DNA from: Tritrichomonas foetus
Lineage: Eukaryota > Parabasalia > Tritrichomonadida > Tritrichomonadidae
Assembly (NCBI GenBank): GCA_001839685.1
Contig: MLAK01000950.1
Coordinates: 9,101 to 43,889, forward strand
Length of the DNA: 34,789 nucleotides
Direction: 5' to 3'
Under the pieces are notes generated by a model. That model did no database searches and had not been told where the DNA came from. It worked only from the letters and a program-made list of their open reading frames with translations. Made by a program: the position numbers and the translations under genes. Positions 8,828 through 17,822 of the stretch are shown in pieces (positions within the stretch are counted from its first letter, which is position 1; every line of letters starts with the position of its first letter).

Positions 8828-11254
8828 ATGGAAATCACATCCCAATTTAATGCACATCTTGATCATAGCAATGTTGTTGCTGCAGCATTTACAGGAAAAG
8901 CTAATACATTTATTACTGCGAATAAAGATGGCACAATGATATACGTTACATTCGCGCCAAAATTTCGACAACGCTCATGCAAAATTACATCGCAACAATT
9001 CACAACAATGGCTTATAATGATAACTGCGACAAAATCATACTCGGAACAAGTATTGGTGATATTTATATTTTATCGAAAAAATTTGATGTTTTAGAAATA
9101 CTTCATAACAAACATTCCAGTCGAATCACAAAAATTGAATTTATCCACCACTTTAAATACTTTATAACAGCTTCTCAAGATGGATCAATGAAAATTTTTT
9201 CTGTTAAAACATACAAATATGTTAAATCATATTATGACCATCAAGGATGTATTAATGATTTTGATGTTTCTCCAAATGGAGCAATGTTTATTACAGCTTG
9301 CACTGATAAAAAGCTCAGAATTTTCGAACTCAAATCCAAACAGTGTTGTGCTGTTATTGGTCCCTTCCCATCAGTTCCAACATCAATAAAATTCCATTAT
9401 GATGGTGATCATTATTTTGTTGGATTTACAAATGGTGTTGTTGCTTGTTATAAAACTAAATCGGGTAAAAAAGCAATGTCAATCAGATTACATGATGCAT
9501 CTGTTTCTAATTTATGTTTGCATGGGTCTGGAGTTTTCTTAGCGTCTGTTTCAGTAGATTCTACTCTTTCTATCATTGAGGTTAAAGGTGGTAAAGTTAT
9601 ATATAAGTTACTGATTAAGCAGAAAGGATTAAATTCTGTTAATTTCTCTCCAGATGGATGGATTGTAATGACAACATCTGTGAATGGAAGAGTCACTATT
9701 TGGGATTTCCCTTATAATAAACTTGTTGTTGACTTAAAGACAGAAACCACAACATCATCTGATAATAATAAAATTAATAACAACACCGTGCCACAGAATT
9801 CAAGTGAATCAAATAGTGCTGGAATTAACAGTATTACAATTAATAATGAAGAAATTATTGAAGAAAGTGATAGTAGTTTTCCGGAAGTTGCGCCAGATGT
9901 AGATGACACTATGAAAGCTCAAACCGTTCCTATACCTATTCAGATACCTGCTATTCAACCAACGCCACCAGCAATTCCTCCATTTGGATTCACTCATGAT
10001 CAACCAACACCTATTTATCTTGCACAAGAATCCAATATTAAGCTTACACAAGGAAAAGTTAAAAGTCTTTCCCAACTTGGCCCCAATCCATATGAATTTT
10101 CTGATACTTCTACAGAAAGTTTTAAATCTGTTGATGCCCAAGAAGTTGAAGAAATACCTGAACAAAATGATTTCTCAACATATACTAATACGAAAAATGA
10201 AGAATCTTCACAGTCAAATATAAAAGAGAATGAATATCTTCCGAATAATACAGATTCTAAAAATGAAGAAAATGTTCACGAAATGAAACGATCCAAAAGT
10301 GAAGAAGAAGTTATAGATTTAGTTCATAAACTCAATGAATTGGCGGAGAGTGAGTCTACTGAAAACAATAAAGAATCAATTCCAAAAGCAAATTCCAATG
10401 AAAATGATGACACTAATACAAATTGTATACCAGTGCCAAATGAAGAAGGAGATGAAATCCATATTTCAGAAAACAATAATAAACTCACAAATGAAGAACA
10501 AAATGAAAAAGGCGAGAAAAAACAAAATGAACATCATGAAGAAGAACAAAATGAAACAAGTGAGAAGAAACAAAATGAATATCATGAAGAAGAACAAAAT
10601 GAAACAAGTGAGAAGAAACAAAATGAATATCATGAAGAAGAACAAATTGAAGAACATGGGAAAGTGGATAATGAGGAACATATTGACAAAGAAAAGAATG
10701 AAAAACAACAAACGCAGATTGAAGAAAATGAAAAGGGAAATAATTCGATTAATGTTGAAGAAGAGGATAATAATTCATCTGAAAAAATTTCAAATCTTAT
10801 CATGGAAGAAGAAGAGGAAGTTGGAGATATTACTGATAATGTCAATGATAACCAAGAAAGCCATTCAGCTCTTGAAAACCTCGCTGCTGAATTGTCTATT
10901 GGAAATTCGGAGGTAGAAGACGAATGTGATGAACATAAGGAAACTTCAATTGATTCATTAAATCCTGAAAGCTCAGAAATTAATGATACTAATACTATTC
11001 AAAGTACAAATTCACTTAATGAAGAAGAAATGGATCATTTATATACATTTTCGGTAACAACTTCAACAGAAGATATGATTTCAACTTCTCAACAGAGTTA
11101 TCCAATTCCTGAAGAAAATGCTGCTGCTACTCAACCTGTTACCCCTCATAATGATATAATAAGTGTGACACTTATTCAAACTCAGCCAGCAACTGTAAAT
11201 ATAATCAATGATGATTCAGAAGCTCCAACTCGACTCTCTATTACCACTTTATAG
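8828..11254 (+). CDS. WD40-repeat protein with long acidic low-complexity tail
   Basis: This 808-residue protein has a beta-propeller of about seven WD40 blades in residues 1-300. Visible blade signatures include F-x-T-A-S-x-D-G-x-x-K-I-F, S-P-N-G-x-x-F-I-T-A-C-x-D-K-x-x-R-I-F and a final S-P-D-G...V-T-I-W-D-F. After a Pro-rich linker comes a tail of about 500 residues rich in Glu, Asn and Ser, probably disordered. It includes a 16-residue tandem repeat (NEYHEEEQNETSEKKQ) from 567. The propeller is a protein-interaction platform; the layout resembles centriolar/ciliary WD40 proteins such as POC1, but nothing specific proves this. The ATG at 8828 is preceded by TTCTTCA and faces the flippase gene. 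Partner and pathway are unknown. Confidence 0.85.
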   Translation: MEITSQFNAHLDHSNVVAAAFTGKANTFITANKDGTMIYVTFAPKFRQRSCKITSQQFTTMAYNDNCDKIILGTSIGDIYILSKKFDVLEILHNKHSSRITKIEFIHHFKYFITASQDGSMKIFSVKTYKYVKSYYDHQGCINDFDVSPNGAMFITACTDKKLRIFELKSKQCCAVIGPFPSVPTSIKFHYDGDHYFVGFTNGVVACYKTKSGKKAMSIRLHDASVSNLCLHGSGVFLASVSVDSTLSIIEVKGGKVIYKLLIKQKGLNSVNFSPDGWIVMTTSVNGRVTIWDFPYNKLVVDLKTETTTSSDNNKINNNTVPQNSSESNSAGINSITINNEEIIEESDSSFPEVAPDVDDTMKAQTVPIPIQIPAIQPTPPAIPPFGFTHDQPTPIYLAQESNIKLTQGKVKSLSQLGPNPYEFSDTSTESFKSVDAQEVEEIPEQNDFSTYTNTKNEESSQSNIKENEYLPNNTDSKNEENVHEMKRSKSEEEVIDLVHKLNELAESESTENNKESIPKANSNENDDTNTNCIPVPNEEGDEIHISENNNKLTNEEQNEKGEKKQNEHHEEEQNETSEKKQNEYHEEEQNETSEKKQNEYHEEEQIEEHGKVDNEEHIDKEKNEKQQTQIEENEKGNNSINVEEEDNNSSEKISNLIMEEEEEVGDITDNVNDNQESHSALENLAAELSIGNSEVEDECDEHKETSIDSLNPESSEINDTNTIQSTNSLNEEEMDHLYTFSVTTSTEDMISTSQQSYPIPEENAAATQPVTPHNDIISVTLIQTQPATVNIINDDSEAPTRLSITTL
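10490..10648 (+). repeat. 48-bp in-frame tandem repeat in the WD40 gene
   Basis: Two 48-bp units (10526-10573 and 10574-10621) are followed by a partial third (10622-10648) and preceded by a diverged half-unit (10490-10525). The units encode the 16-residue NE(H/Y)HEEEQNETSEKKQ and differ at very few bases, so the duplication is recent. The array is a multiple of three and preserves the frame. Confidence 0.9.
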
Positions 11255-13436
11255 TTTTAGATATTATCACAATCAATTTTTCTCATTATAAAACATCTCA
11301 AAAGAAGTTGAATCTCTTAAAAAGGAAAAAATAACTTAATTCCGCAAGAGAAATGAAATTGTTGTGTACCTTTCAAATGTAACTCCCAAATAAGTATATA
11401 AATATTTCACCGAATTTCGAAACTATAACTCTAAATTGTGAAAACAATGAACCTATTGCATTTAACTTCTCAAAAATATATATTATTGGTGGATGATAAA
11501 ATGCTAAAGGAAGTGCTACAAGTACACATTCATAAAAAATATTATTCTTTGTTTATTTGCCTAATATTAAAATTGAAACATGCATGCTTTATTGAATTTA
11601 AACACGATTGGGTAACGTTCATTTTGCGTAAAACCAGAAATAGTTGATGAATCTGGAATTAGAGCTATTATTGACTAAATAAGATGATAAAATTCAAAAT
11701 CAAATCAAAGAAAAGGCTTTCACAATTGGGTCAAACAACTAAATCCAGAAAATGTTAAATATTAATAAATGATATGTATAGTGAAATGATAAATTTTGAT
11801 CCGCATCTATTAATAATTAATTTAAGATATAATCTGCGAATAAAGCAAACTCAAAGTAATGGGAATCCCTTATTTAGAATGTATTTTTTTATTTTTATTT
11901 TATTATTATTATTTTTTTTTTTTTTTTTAAAAAAAAAAAATAAATAAAAAGAACCAATAACGCGTAAGTAATCAATGAAACAGAATAGTTATCATTCGAA
12001 TGAGTATCTGAAAGATGCTTTCAAAATGAGAAAATATTCATAACAACCACAATGAAATTTCATCATATTCATTGGAAAAATTTTGTAATGATCAAAAGTA
12101 AGTGCAGTGATAATATTGGTGATAATCCTAAAATTGAGTTAATGAATCCTTTCTCTTAAATTTTCAATTAACAATCAATTGATTTACTAAGAGTCAATCT
12201 AGTGTCACATGATATGATATAGCGTGAAAAATAGGTATTTAACATTTCATTTAGTTTGAATAGATGAGGATTGATCCATGAATATCAACAAATTTTCAAT
12301 GCTGAATGAAATACAAACAGATTATGGAATTTTTATCAAGTATAAATACGTATGGAAATAATTATTTGAATGATACCATCATCAAATCCCAAATCATTTC
12401 CTATCAAATTAGTCAATTTAAAAATTTTTCAAGCAATTCATTCAACTGCCGAGATGGAAAACTGCTTCAATTTTGACCTGAATGAATGACAACTTTCATT
12501 AGATGGAAGCTTTGGGAAAAATCACTTAAAATACTATTTTTTCAATTTTTTCCTAATAATTCATTTGTTCTCTTTGTTTAATTCAAATGAAAATTGTGAA
12601 TTCGAGATGGATAGGTAATTATTATATAATTTGAATAAAGAATTTGTATATGGCAGAAACTCTAATCAGATATCAACAAAAGTGTCTTTCTCACCACTTA
12701 GAAAAGAAATTGGCCATTCTAAGTCGTACTCATCTGGGTAATTATAAATAATGTATTAAATAGAGAAATGTCAGACATTAAATGATACCAAAAATCACAT
12801 TACAAATACATGAACAGATATAGTCCTTTTTTTCATATATAAGCAAAGCATTTTGGCGAACTATTTTCATTGGTTCTTTGTATCTGTTCATTGATCTTCG
12901 CTTTTTCTTCGATAAAAGCTTTTGTTGACGCTATTACATCAATTATTTTCGATTATATCTGGCGAGAATGGTCAATGAGAAATTCTTGATGAAATAAATG
13001 TTGAATAAAGATACAAATTATTCAAAATTATGACTTTTTCAATTTGGCAAATCGTTTTTGTGTTTTATAACATTTCATTTTTCTAAAGTTCCGAATATTT
13101 GTGAGTTAGTTGGTCAATTTTTGTATGCCTCTTCATTTTTGATCGGCTATCATCTCAATTTGATAATACTAACATTATAAATTCTAAACAATCTAATGCC
13201 ATTCAAAATCAGAATCATTATTTAATGAATAATCGCTAAATACGTTCTAGTAATGAGTTATTGACAAAAAAACTCAAGAATAGATCGAATATAATTTGAA
13301 ATATTGAAAAGCCAGATACGTTTGAATTCAAACAGTTCTTATTTACTCACAAAAATCATAAAGGATTTTCACAAAAATTCAGAAAAAACTTAGCAAATCA
13401 AATAAAAACTCAAATCGTTCAATTTCTTAAAAAGTG
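11255..13436. other. Long gene-free region left of the transposon
   Basis: About 2.2 kb of AT-rich DNA holds no reading frame I trust. Short protein-like stretches in inconsistent frames near 11620-11760 and on the minus strand at 12833-12960 could be remains of decayed genes, but stops occur at about the rate expected for this base composition. A T17/A12 palindromic tract sits at 11912-11940. No RNA gene was recognised. Confidence 0.4.
11912..11940. repeat. T17-A12 homopolymer palindrome
   Basis: A run of 17 T is followed directly by 12 A. ATT repeats lie on its left and a TAAATAAAAA tail on its right. It can fold into an A/T hairpin and is a likely site of replication slippage or assembly error. 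Confidence 0.85.
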
Positions 13437-13438
13437 TA
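13437..13438. repeat. Left TA target-site duplication
   Basis: A TA dinucleotide abuts the outer edge of the left inverted repeat and is matched by TA at 16621-16622. This is the insertion signature of the Tc1/mariner-pogo group. Confidence 0.7.
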
Positions 13439-13484
13439 AAGTATACCCCAAGATTCTGGAGCACTATTCAAAGATACTGGAGCA
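13439..13484 (+). repeat. Left terminal inverted repeat
   Basis: It begins AAGTATACCCCAAGATTC and contains two copies of AGATWCTGGAGCA 21 bp apart. It matches the reverse complement of 16575-16620 at 40 of 46 positions; four of the six mismatches fall in the spacer between the two motifs. Confidence 0.9.
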
Positions 13485-13687
13485 GGAGAACTTTTTGATA
13501 AATAAATCAAACAATTTCTTATTGAAAATTTTCCATTGTGCTCCAGATTGGTTTTTTTTATGAAGAAATTTGTTAGTTCTTCAGAAAAAAAGCAGCATGC
13601 TAATTCAAAGAAAAAGTCCGAATTTTTTAAAAAAGTATCACAAAATTTTCAGTTTATTCAGAAAAGAGAAACCATTCTTTTTTTTGA

Positions 13688-15232
13688 ATGGAAGAGGTAG
13701 AACTCAATTGGTGTGATCCAAATGACCTCTTAAACCACGATGACACATTGTTTAAAATACAAAACGTTATAAAGCAATTGATAAGAAATGGACACTCACT
13801 TCGCTATATTCAAAAATTTTCTCAAACAGCAAATGATCAGCGTTTTCATCTTCGATCTTTCGAGAAACTTCAAACTGCGATCGTACGAACTGCATTGCAT
13901 CTTAAATGGTCACCTCATCCGGATTTTGGTTGTAATAAGGGCGATTTCCCTTATTTATGTCAAGCAGATGAAAATCGCTTGCTTTCTTATATTGATTCTA
14001 TTGAAAAGAGCAATGATTTCACAACAACTGAAGATGTTGCAAACTTCGCACATAATTTACATAGGGAACGATATGAAAAGGCTGTAAACTTCTTGCATCG
14101 GAACAACCACTCTAAGTTAGCTGAAAGGTTAATTGATAAAATATATGAGCCTGTCCCTAAAAACTGGGTTAAATACTTTTCAGAGAAATATGATCTCAAT
14201 GTATCATATGGCACGTATGTAGATACTGTCAGGATAGGTGCCTGTAATAGAATTAGAATTATGAATTTCATGAATCAACACCAAGTTCTTCTAAAATCAT
14301 TTAACCCTGCATTAATTTTTAATGCCGATGAAACAGGCATTGAAAACAAGAGAATGCTGTTAAAATTGGTAACGATGTACAATAATAATCCTCATATTCC
14401 TTTAAACAGGAATGAATTACACATAACTGCTACAGGTGCGTTCAATTCAATTGGGAAAGCGTTTCCTTTATTTATAACACTCCCAGCTGTGAAAAATCTC
14501 CCACAAGACTGTTCAGATCTGATACATGAAGCAACTTTTTCGAGTACGTGCAATGGGTGGCAAACATCTGGTTCATTCTATGCGTTTGCGGTTCATTTTT
14601 GTCATCACTTATCTATTTATCGCTTGACGCTTCCCAATAATATATCAATGAGTCCTGCACTTCTAATATTAGATGGTCACAGTAGCCGCCTAAATAAGTC
14701 GGCTCTTTTGTATCTAATTCAACATAATGTTCAAATTCTGATACTGCCTTCGCATACAACGCACCTTTTACAACCTTTCGACGTGATCGTCGCTCACTCA
14801 CTGAAATCTAAATATCGAAAAATCTTTAACTCTTATTTAATTCGAATAATTAATGAAATGCCAACACTCTCGCGAACTGGACAGCTTAGACGAGCAATGT
14901 GTCAAGCTTTTATCGATGCATGGAATTCTCTTCCAGGAGAAACTTTTCGGAATGCTTTTAAAGTATCCTGTTTAGTGCCATTTGACTTGCAACGCCTTTC
15001 CAATTCTACATTTTTAAGCGATGTAGAGTATGCACCTCCACACAATACCATATTGAATCAAATTAGTGGAAGTCATCTGACTCATCCAGTGACTTTTGCT
15101 GCAGTTCTTGGTGAATCTCCTCTCATGTTTCCTACATTGCCGAATGGTGTTTCACCATTGATTCCTAATTCTTATTTTGTAGGAGACAGTCTTATCATTG
15201 CAACGTTAAAAAGTNATTTAATGGTGTTTTGA
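13688..15232 (+). CDS. DDE_1 superfamily transposase
   Basis: This transposase of about 514 residues catalyses strand cleavage and transfer of the surrounding element. The catalytic acidic triad is visible: IFNADETG (D214), LLILDGHSS (D329) and LLQPFDV (D365), with 35 residues between the second and third. LPSHTTHLLQPFD is the hallmark of the pogo/Tigger/jerky-like DDE_1 family. Residues 1-190 should hold the DNA-binding helix-turn-helix region, but I cannot delimit it. The frame is intact from the ATG at 13688. Base 15215 is an N, giving an unknown residue five codons before the stop, so the last residues are uncertain. With an uninterrupted catalytic core and intact ends the element could be active or recently active. 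Confidence 0.9.
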   Translation: MEEVELNWCDPNDLLNHDDTLFKIQNVIKQLIRNGHSLRYIQKFSQTANDQRFHLRSFEKLQTAIVRTALHLKWSPHPDFGCNKGDFPYLCQADENRLLSYIDSIEKSNDFTTTEDVANFAHNLHRERYEKAVNFLHRNNHSKLAERLIDKIYEPVPKNWVKYFSEKYDLNVSYGTYVDTVRIGACNRIRIMNFMNQHQVLLKSFNPALIFNADETGIENKRMLLKLVTMYNNNPHIPLNRNELHITATGAFNSIGKAFPLFITLPAVKNLPQDCSDLIHEATFSSTCNGWQTSGSFYAFAVHFCHHLSIYRLTLPNNISMSPALLILDGHSSRLNKSALLYLIQHNVQILILPSHTTHLLQPFDVIVAHSLKSKYRKIFNSYLIRIINEMPTLSRTGQLRRAMCQAFIDAWNSLPGETFRNAFKVSCLVPFDLQRLSNSTFLSDVEYAPPHNTILNQISGSHLTHPVTFAAVLGESPLMFPTLPNGVSPLIPNSYFVGDSLIIATLKSXLMVF

Positions 15233-15625
15233 TTTGGGCTAGACAGTTTTAGCATGAAATGGTGATTGACAAAAAAATCATGATATTCATGATACTAATG
15301 GCACTTATCTTGTTTTAATTGTTTCCAATTTGTTTTGGTTTGATGAATTATGTTCCTTGCTTAGTTATAAGCAAAGTGATTAGCTTTAAAGTTTTAGGCA
15401 AACTTCATAAACACAATGATTCAGTTAAACAGTTTGTAATCGAAAATCAATGTATATAAAAACCCTGGGATGAATATATATTTAACTTCCAATCACGGAA
15501 TTCTTCGCAATTATGTTTACAATGGGATTGGTTAAGCTCATTATCTGAGTTGCTGAAGTTGCAATTGCAACCTTATTAGATGTAGATCAAATAACAAACA
15601 ATAATGCTGAAGTTGCTCAACTATA

Positions 15626-16018
15626 TTAAATGATCAATTCTTCAGTATATTATTCAATCAACTGAACCACTCGCAGTTGCAGTTTATCAATGCTTATTTT
15701 TCTTTAGATTCGTTCTAAGAGTTCATTCACGCTAATGCAAGTAGTTTTAAACCAACTAGAATTGTTTCAATTATCTCCCACTTACTCACTGACCAAGCAA
15801 CAAGACTTCTTTTTGATTTAGCTAAAGAATGAAGATCAACAAATAATGCATTTGACATTGTCACAAAATTCAATTGTTCTGAATATTATTAAATGAGATC
15901 TTTTGTTGCCATTGCAGCTGATTTATGGATTCCATGTTTTCATTATGATGATGTTATTGCTGTGTCTCTTTCTGTGCATCATTTCTATATTGCACCAACT
16001 TATCTATTGAACTTGTGA
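15626..16018 (+). pseudogene. Possible decayed coding remnant inside the transposon
   Basis: One plus-strand frame from 15626 reads for about 130 codons with only three internal stops (15716, 15830, 15890) before TGA at 16016. Roughly ten would be expected at this base composition. The conceptual residues look protein-like (for example SHLLTDQATRLLFDLAKE). No start codon, promoter or recognisable family was found. It could be the remnant of a second transposon gene or of captured host sequence, or chance. Confidence 0.3.
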
Positions 16019-16348
16019 AAATTTGACATCTAGTAGTTCCAGAAAAAATTATAATTAGTCTATCTGATTATTTCTTTGTTCTTGACATTAGCAACTAGTC
16101 TATCTGATGTTTTTAATCCACCAACTTGTGATTTAATTAATCAACTGACATCACGTGTCAATTGAAATAAATGCGCTTTTAATTCTGTTTCAAGAAATGA
16201 TTGAGGCGAACGATAGCTTGTTTCGAACTTTAACAACTTTCCTTCATTCCTTTTTCGGAATTCTTAAAGATATCATTTCACGAAAAGAGCAAAATCAAAA
16301 CTCGGAATGAAATGAAAATCAAGTCAAAATCGAAGGTGATGATTTCGA

Positions 16349-16368
16349 GAAAAAAGACGTCTTTTTTC
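16349..16368. repeat. Perfect 20-bp palindrome
   Basis: GAAAAAAGACGTCTTTTTTC is perfectly self-complementary and centred on GACGTC. It lies about 210 bp inside the right transposon end, so it could be a protein-binding site or simply an A/T-tract palindrome. Confidence 0.8.
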
Positions 16369-16574
16369 CCCGGATAAGTCGGAAAATAAACATTTGATTT
16401 TAACGTATTTGTTTTTCTTTCCAAAAAAAATGGCTTTTTCAAAGCTTTTTTAGATAATTGGTCTTTTCAAATGACAATATTTTTCAGTCAAAATTTCTCC
16501 GGTTTTAATTCAATTTTTTTCTAATTTTTATTTTTAATTCAATAATTCTGTGATTACAGAATTTTTGAAGGGAC

Positions 16575-16620
16575 TGCTCCAGTATCTTTTTTAAGTGCTC
16601 CAGAATCTTGGGACATACTT
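16575..16620 (-). repeat. Right terminal inverted repeat
   Basis: The reverse complement begins AAGTATGTCCCAAGATTC and carries the two 13-mer motifs with the same 21-bp spacing as the left end. It ends at the TA duplication 16621-16622. Confidence 0.9.
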
Positions 16621-16622
16621 TA
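16621..16622. repeat. Right TA target-site duplication
   Basis: This TA dinucleotide abuts the outer edge of the right inverted repeat and matches 13437-13438. Confidence 0.7.
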
Positions 16623-16702
16623 ATGATATCATTAAAAAAGTCAAACTTTGAATGTAAATAGAATCATTGAATTTGTTTTTAACAAAAAAATTAAAATCAT
16701 AG

Positions 16703-17305
16703 ATGATTGAGTATCCACGACAGGAACCTTTTTCGATGAGTACTCCACAAGTGGTGCCACAACAACATCAAATTCAGCAGTTTCAATTGCAACAGGTTGC
16801 ACTCCTTCCACCCGGCATTGGACATTCAGTTATTCAAACACAGCAAATTCCGCAGCAGCCTCTTTCGAATGCAATAAATGTGAAAGGAACGAGTGGGAAA
16901 TCAATAAAGAATAAATTTACGCCTGAGGAAGACGATAAACTGAGACAGTTAGTCATGGCATATGGAACAAATTCATGGAGCACAATTGCGCAATTAATGG
17001 GCACAAGAAATCATAGACAATGTCGCGAGAGATGGAAGAACTATATCGATCCATCTTTAAGAAACGATCCATGGACTTTCGAGGACGACCATTTATTGGT
17101 TGAAAAATACGCGGAATTTGGTCCTAAGTGGAATAAAATTGCAAAATTCTTCCAAAACAGAAGCGACAACAGTATAAGAAATCGATGGCAACTGATTATA
17201 AGACAGTGGGAAAGACAGAATAGCAAGAAAGTGATGAACGACTACGCTTATTCAGGATCGGCAGATATTGAAGCAGAAAATTCGACAACTGAAATCAACG
17301 TTTAA
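16703..17305 (+). CDS. R2R3 Myb DNA-binding protein
   Basis: This 200-residue protein has a Gln-rich N-terminal 60 residues, then two Myb repeats. R2 (about 70-117) has F72, W92 and W111 at the three hydrophobic core positions, the first W being replaced by Phe. R3 (about 122-170) has W124, W143 and W162. The recognition helix of R2 contains NHRQCRERWKNY and that of R3 SDNSIRNRW, so both should contact DNA. Small proteins of this type are the typical Myb transcription factors of Trichomonas, where some control adhesion-gene promoters; that role is not shown here. The ATG is preceded by AAATCATAG, an initiator-like TCA. A transposon ends 80 bp upstream, so the distal promoter may have been displaced. 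Confidence 0.93.
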   Translation: MIEYPRQEPFSMSTPQVVPQQHQIQQFQLQQVALLPPGIGHSVIQTQQIPQQPLSNAINVKGTSGKSIKNKFTPEEDDKLRQLVMAYGTNSWSTIAQLMGTRNHRQCRERWKNYIDPSLRNDPWTFEDDHLLVEKYAEFGPKWNKIAKFFQNRSDNSIRNRWQLIIRQWERQNSKKVMNDYAYSGSADIEAENSTTEINV

Positions 17306-17822
17306 CAACAATAGGTCAGCAGTGGTATGCGATATTTATATTATATATTTATTTCGGGGTAATCATTAAAAAGTACGTTTTTGATGTTTCGTTTTCCAAC
17401 AAAAAAACAAAACTTTTTTCCTTCTCATAATTTTTTTTCTAACTTTTTCATTAAAATTGTGACCAATTCTTCTAACAAATAATGAATGACTTATTTTACT
17501 CTGCTTACAAATATTGAATATGAATTCAATTGATCGGCCATTAATTATTTGCGAATATTGGACTTATTTCTCTTGATGATGTCAAGAAAACTGAAGATTC
17601 AATTTTCAAGATTCCACATTGAGGTATAAAAATATCTTGTTCTGCTTGAGAATTTCTAATATCTTGGCAACCAACTATCAAGTATTTATTCAAATTTCAA
17701 TTTTATCGGTTCCCATCATTATTTTTGAGATTCACTTTAAATATTCTATTGAAAAAAAATTCTGAAAAAGTTCAAAAAGATCGATAAATTCGCACAACGC
17801 TGGTAACAAAATTTTCTCAACG
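17306..17822. other. Intergenic region, Myb to ABC transporter
   Basis: 517 bp of AT-rich DNA in which I see no gene. TTCTCAACG directly precedes the ABC transporter ATG and is a candidate initiator. Confidence 0.4.

Larger units (their letters stand above)
13439..16620 (+). mobile_element. Complete DDE_1 (pogo/Tigger-like) DNA transposon, 3182 bp
   Basis: The element is bounded by 46-bp imperfect inverted repeats (40 of 46 identical) and a TA duplication, and it encodes one transposase of the DDE_1 type. Each terminus carries the 13-mer AGAT(T/A)CTGGAGCA twice in direct orientation, 21 bp apart (13451-13463 and 13472-13484; 16596-16608 and 16575-16587 on the other strand). That spacing is two helical turns, as expected for a paired transposase-binding site. 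A further inverted GTGCTCCAGA lies at 13538-13547. About 1.3 kb between the transposase stop and the right end holds no intact gene. Boundaries and class rest on sequence seen here; the family name is inference from the transposase. Confidence 0.88.

Noticed and set aside
10335..10916. 193-residue Lys/Met-rich frame within the WD40 gene
   Set aside because: It is the shifted reading of the GAA/AAA-rich acidic tail of the WD40 gene.
11438..11647. 69-residue plus-strand frame
   Set aside because: No domain, no good context, and nearby protein-like fragments lie in other frames; chance or relic.
12833..13400. Possible decayed minus-strand gene left of the transposon
   Set aside because: A 43-codon open stretch looks protein-like, but stops over the whole 190 codons occur at about the number expected by chance.
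13439..16620. Retroelement or Maverick origin of the mobile element
   Set aside because: No reverse transcriptase, integrase, polymerase B or capsid gene; short TA duplication and DDE_1 transposase fit a cut-and-paste element.
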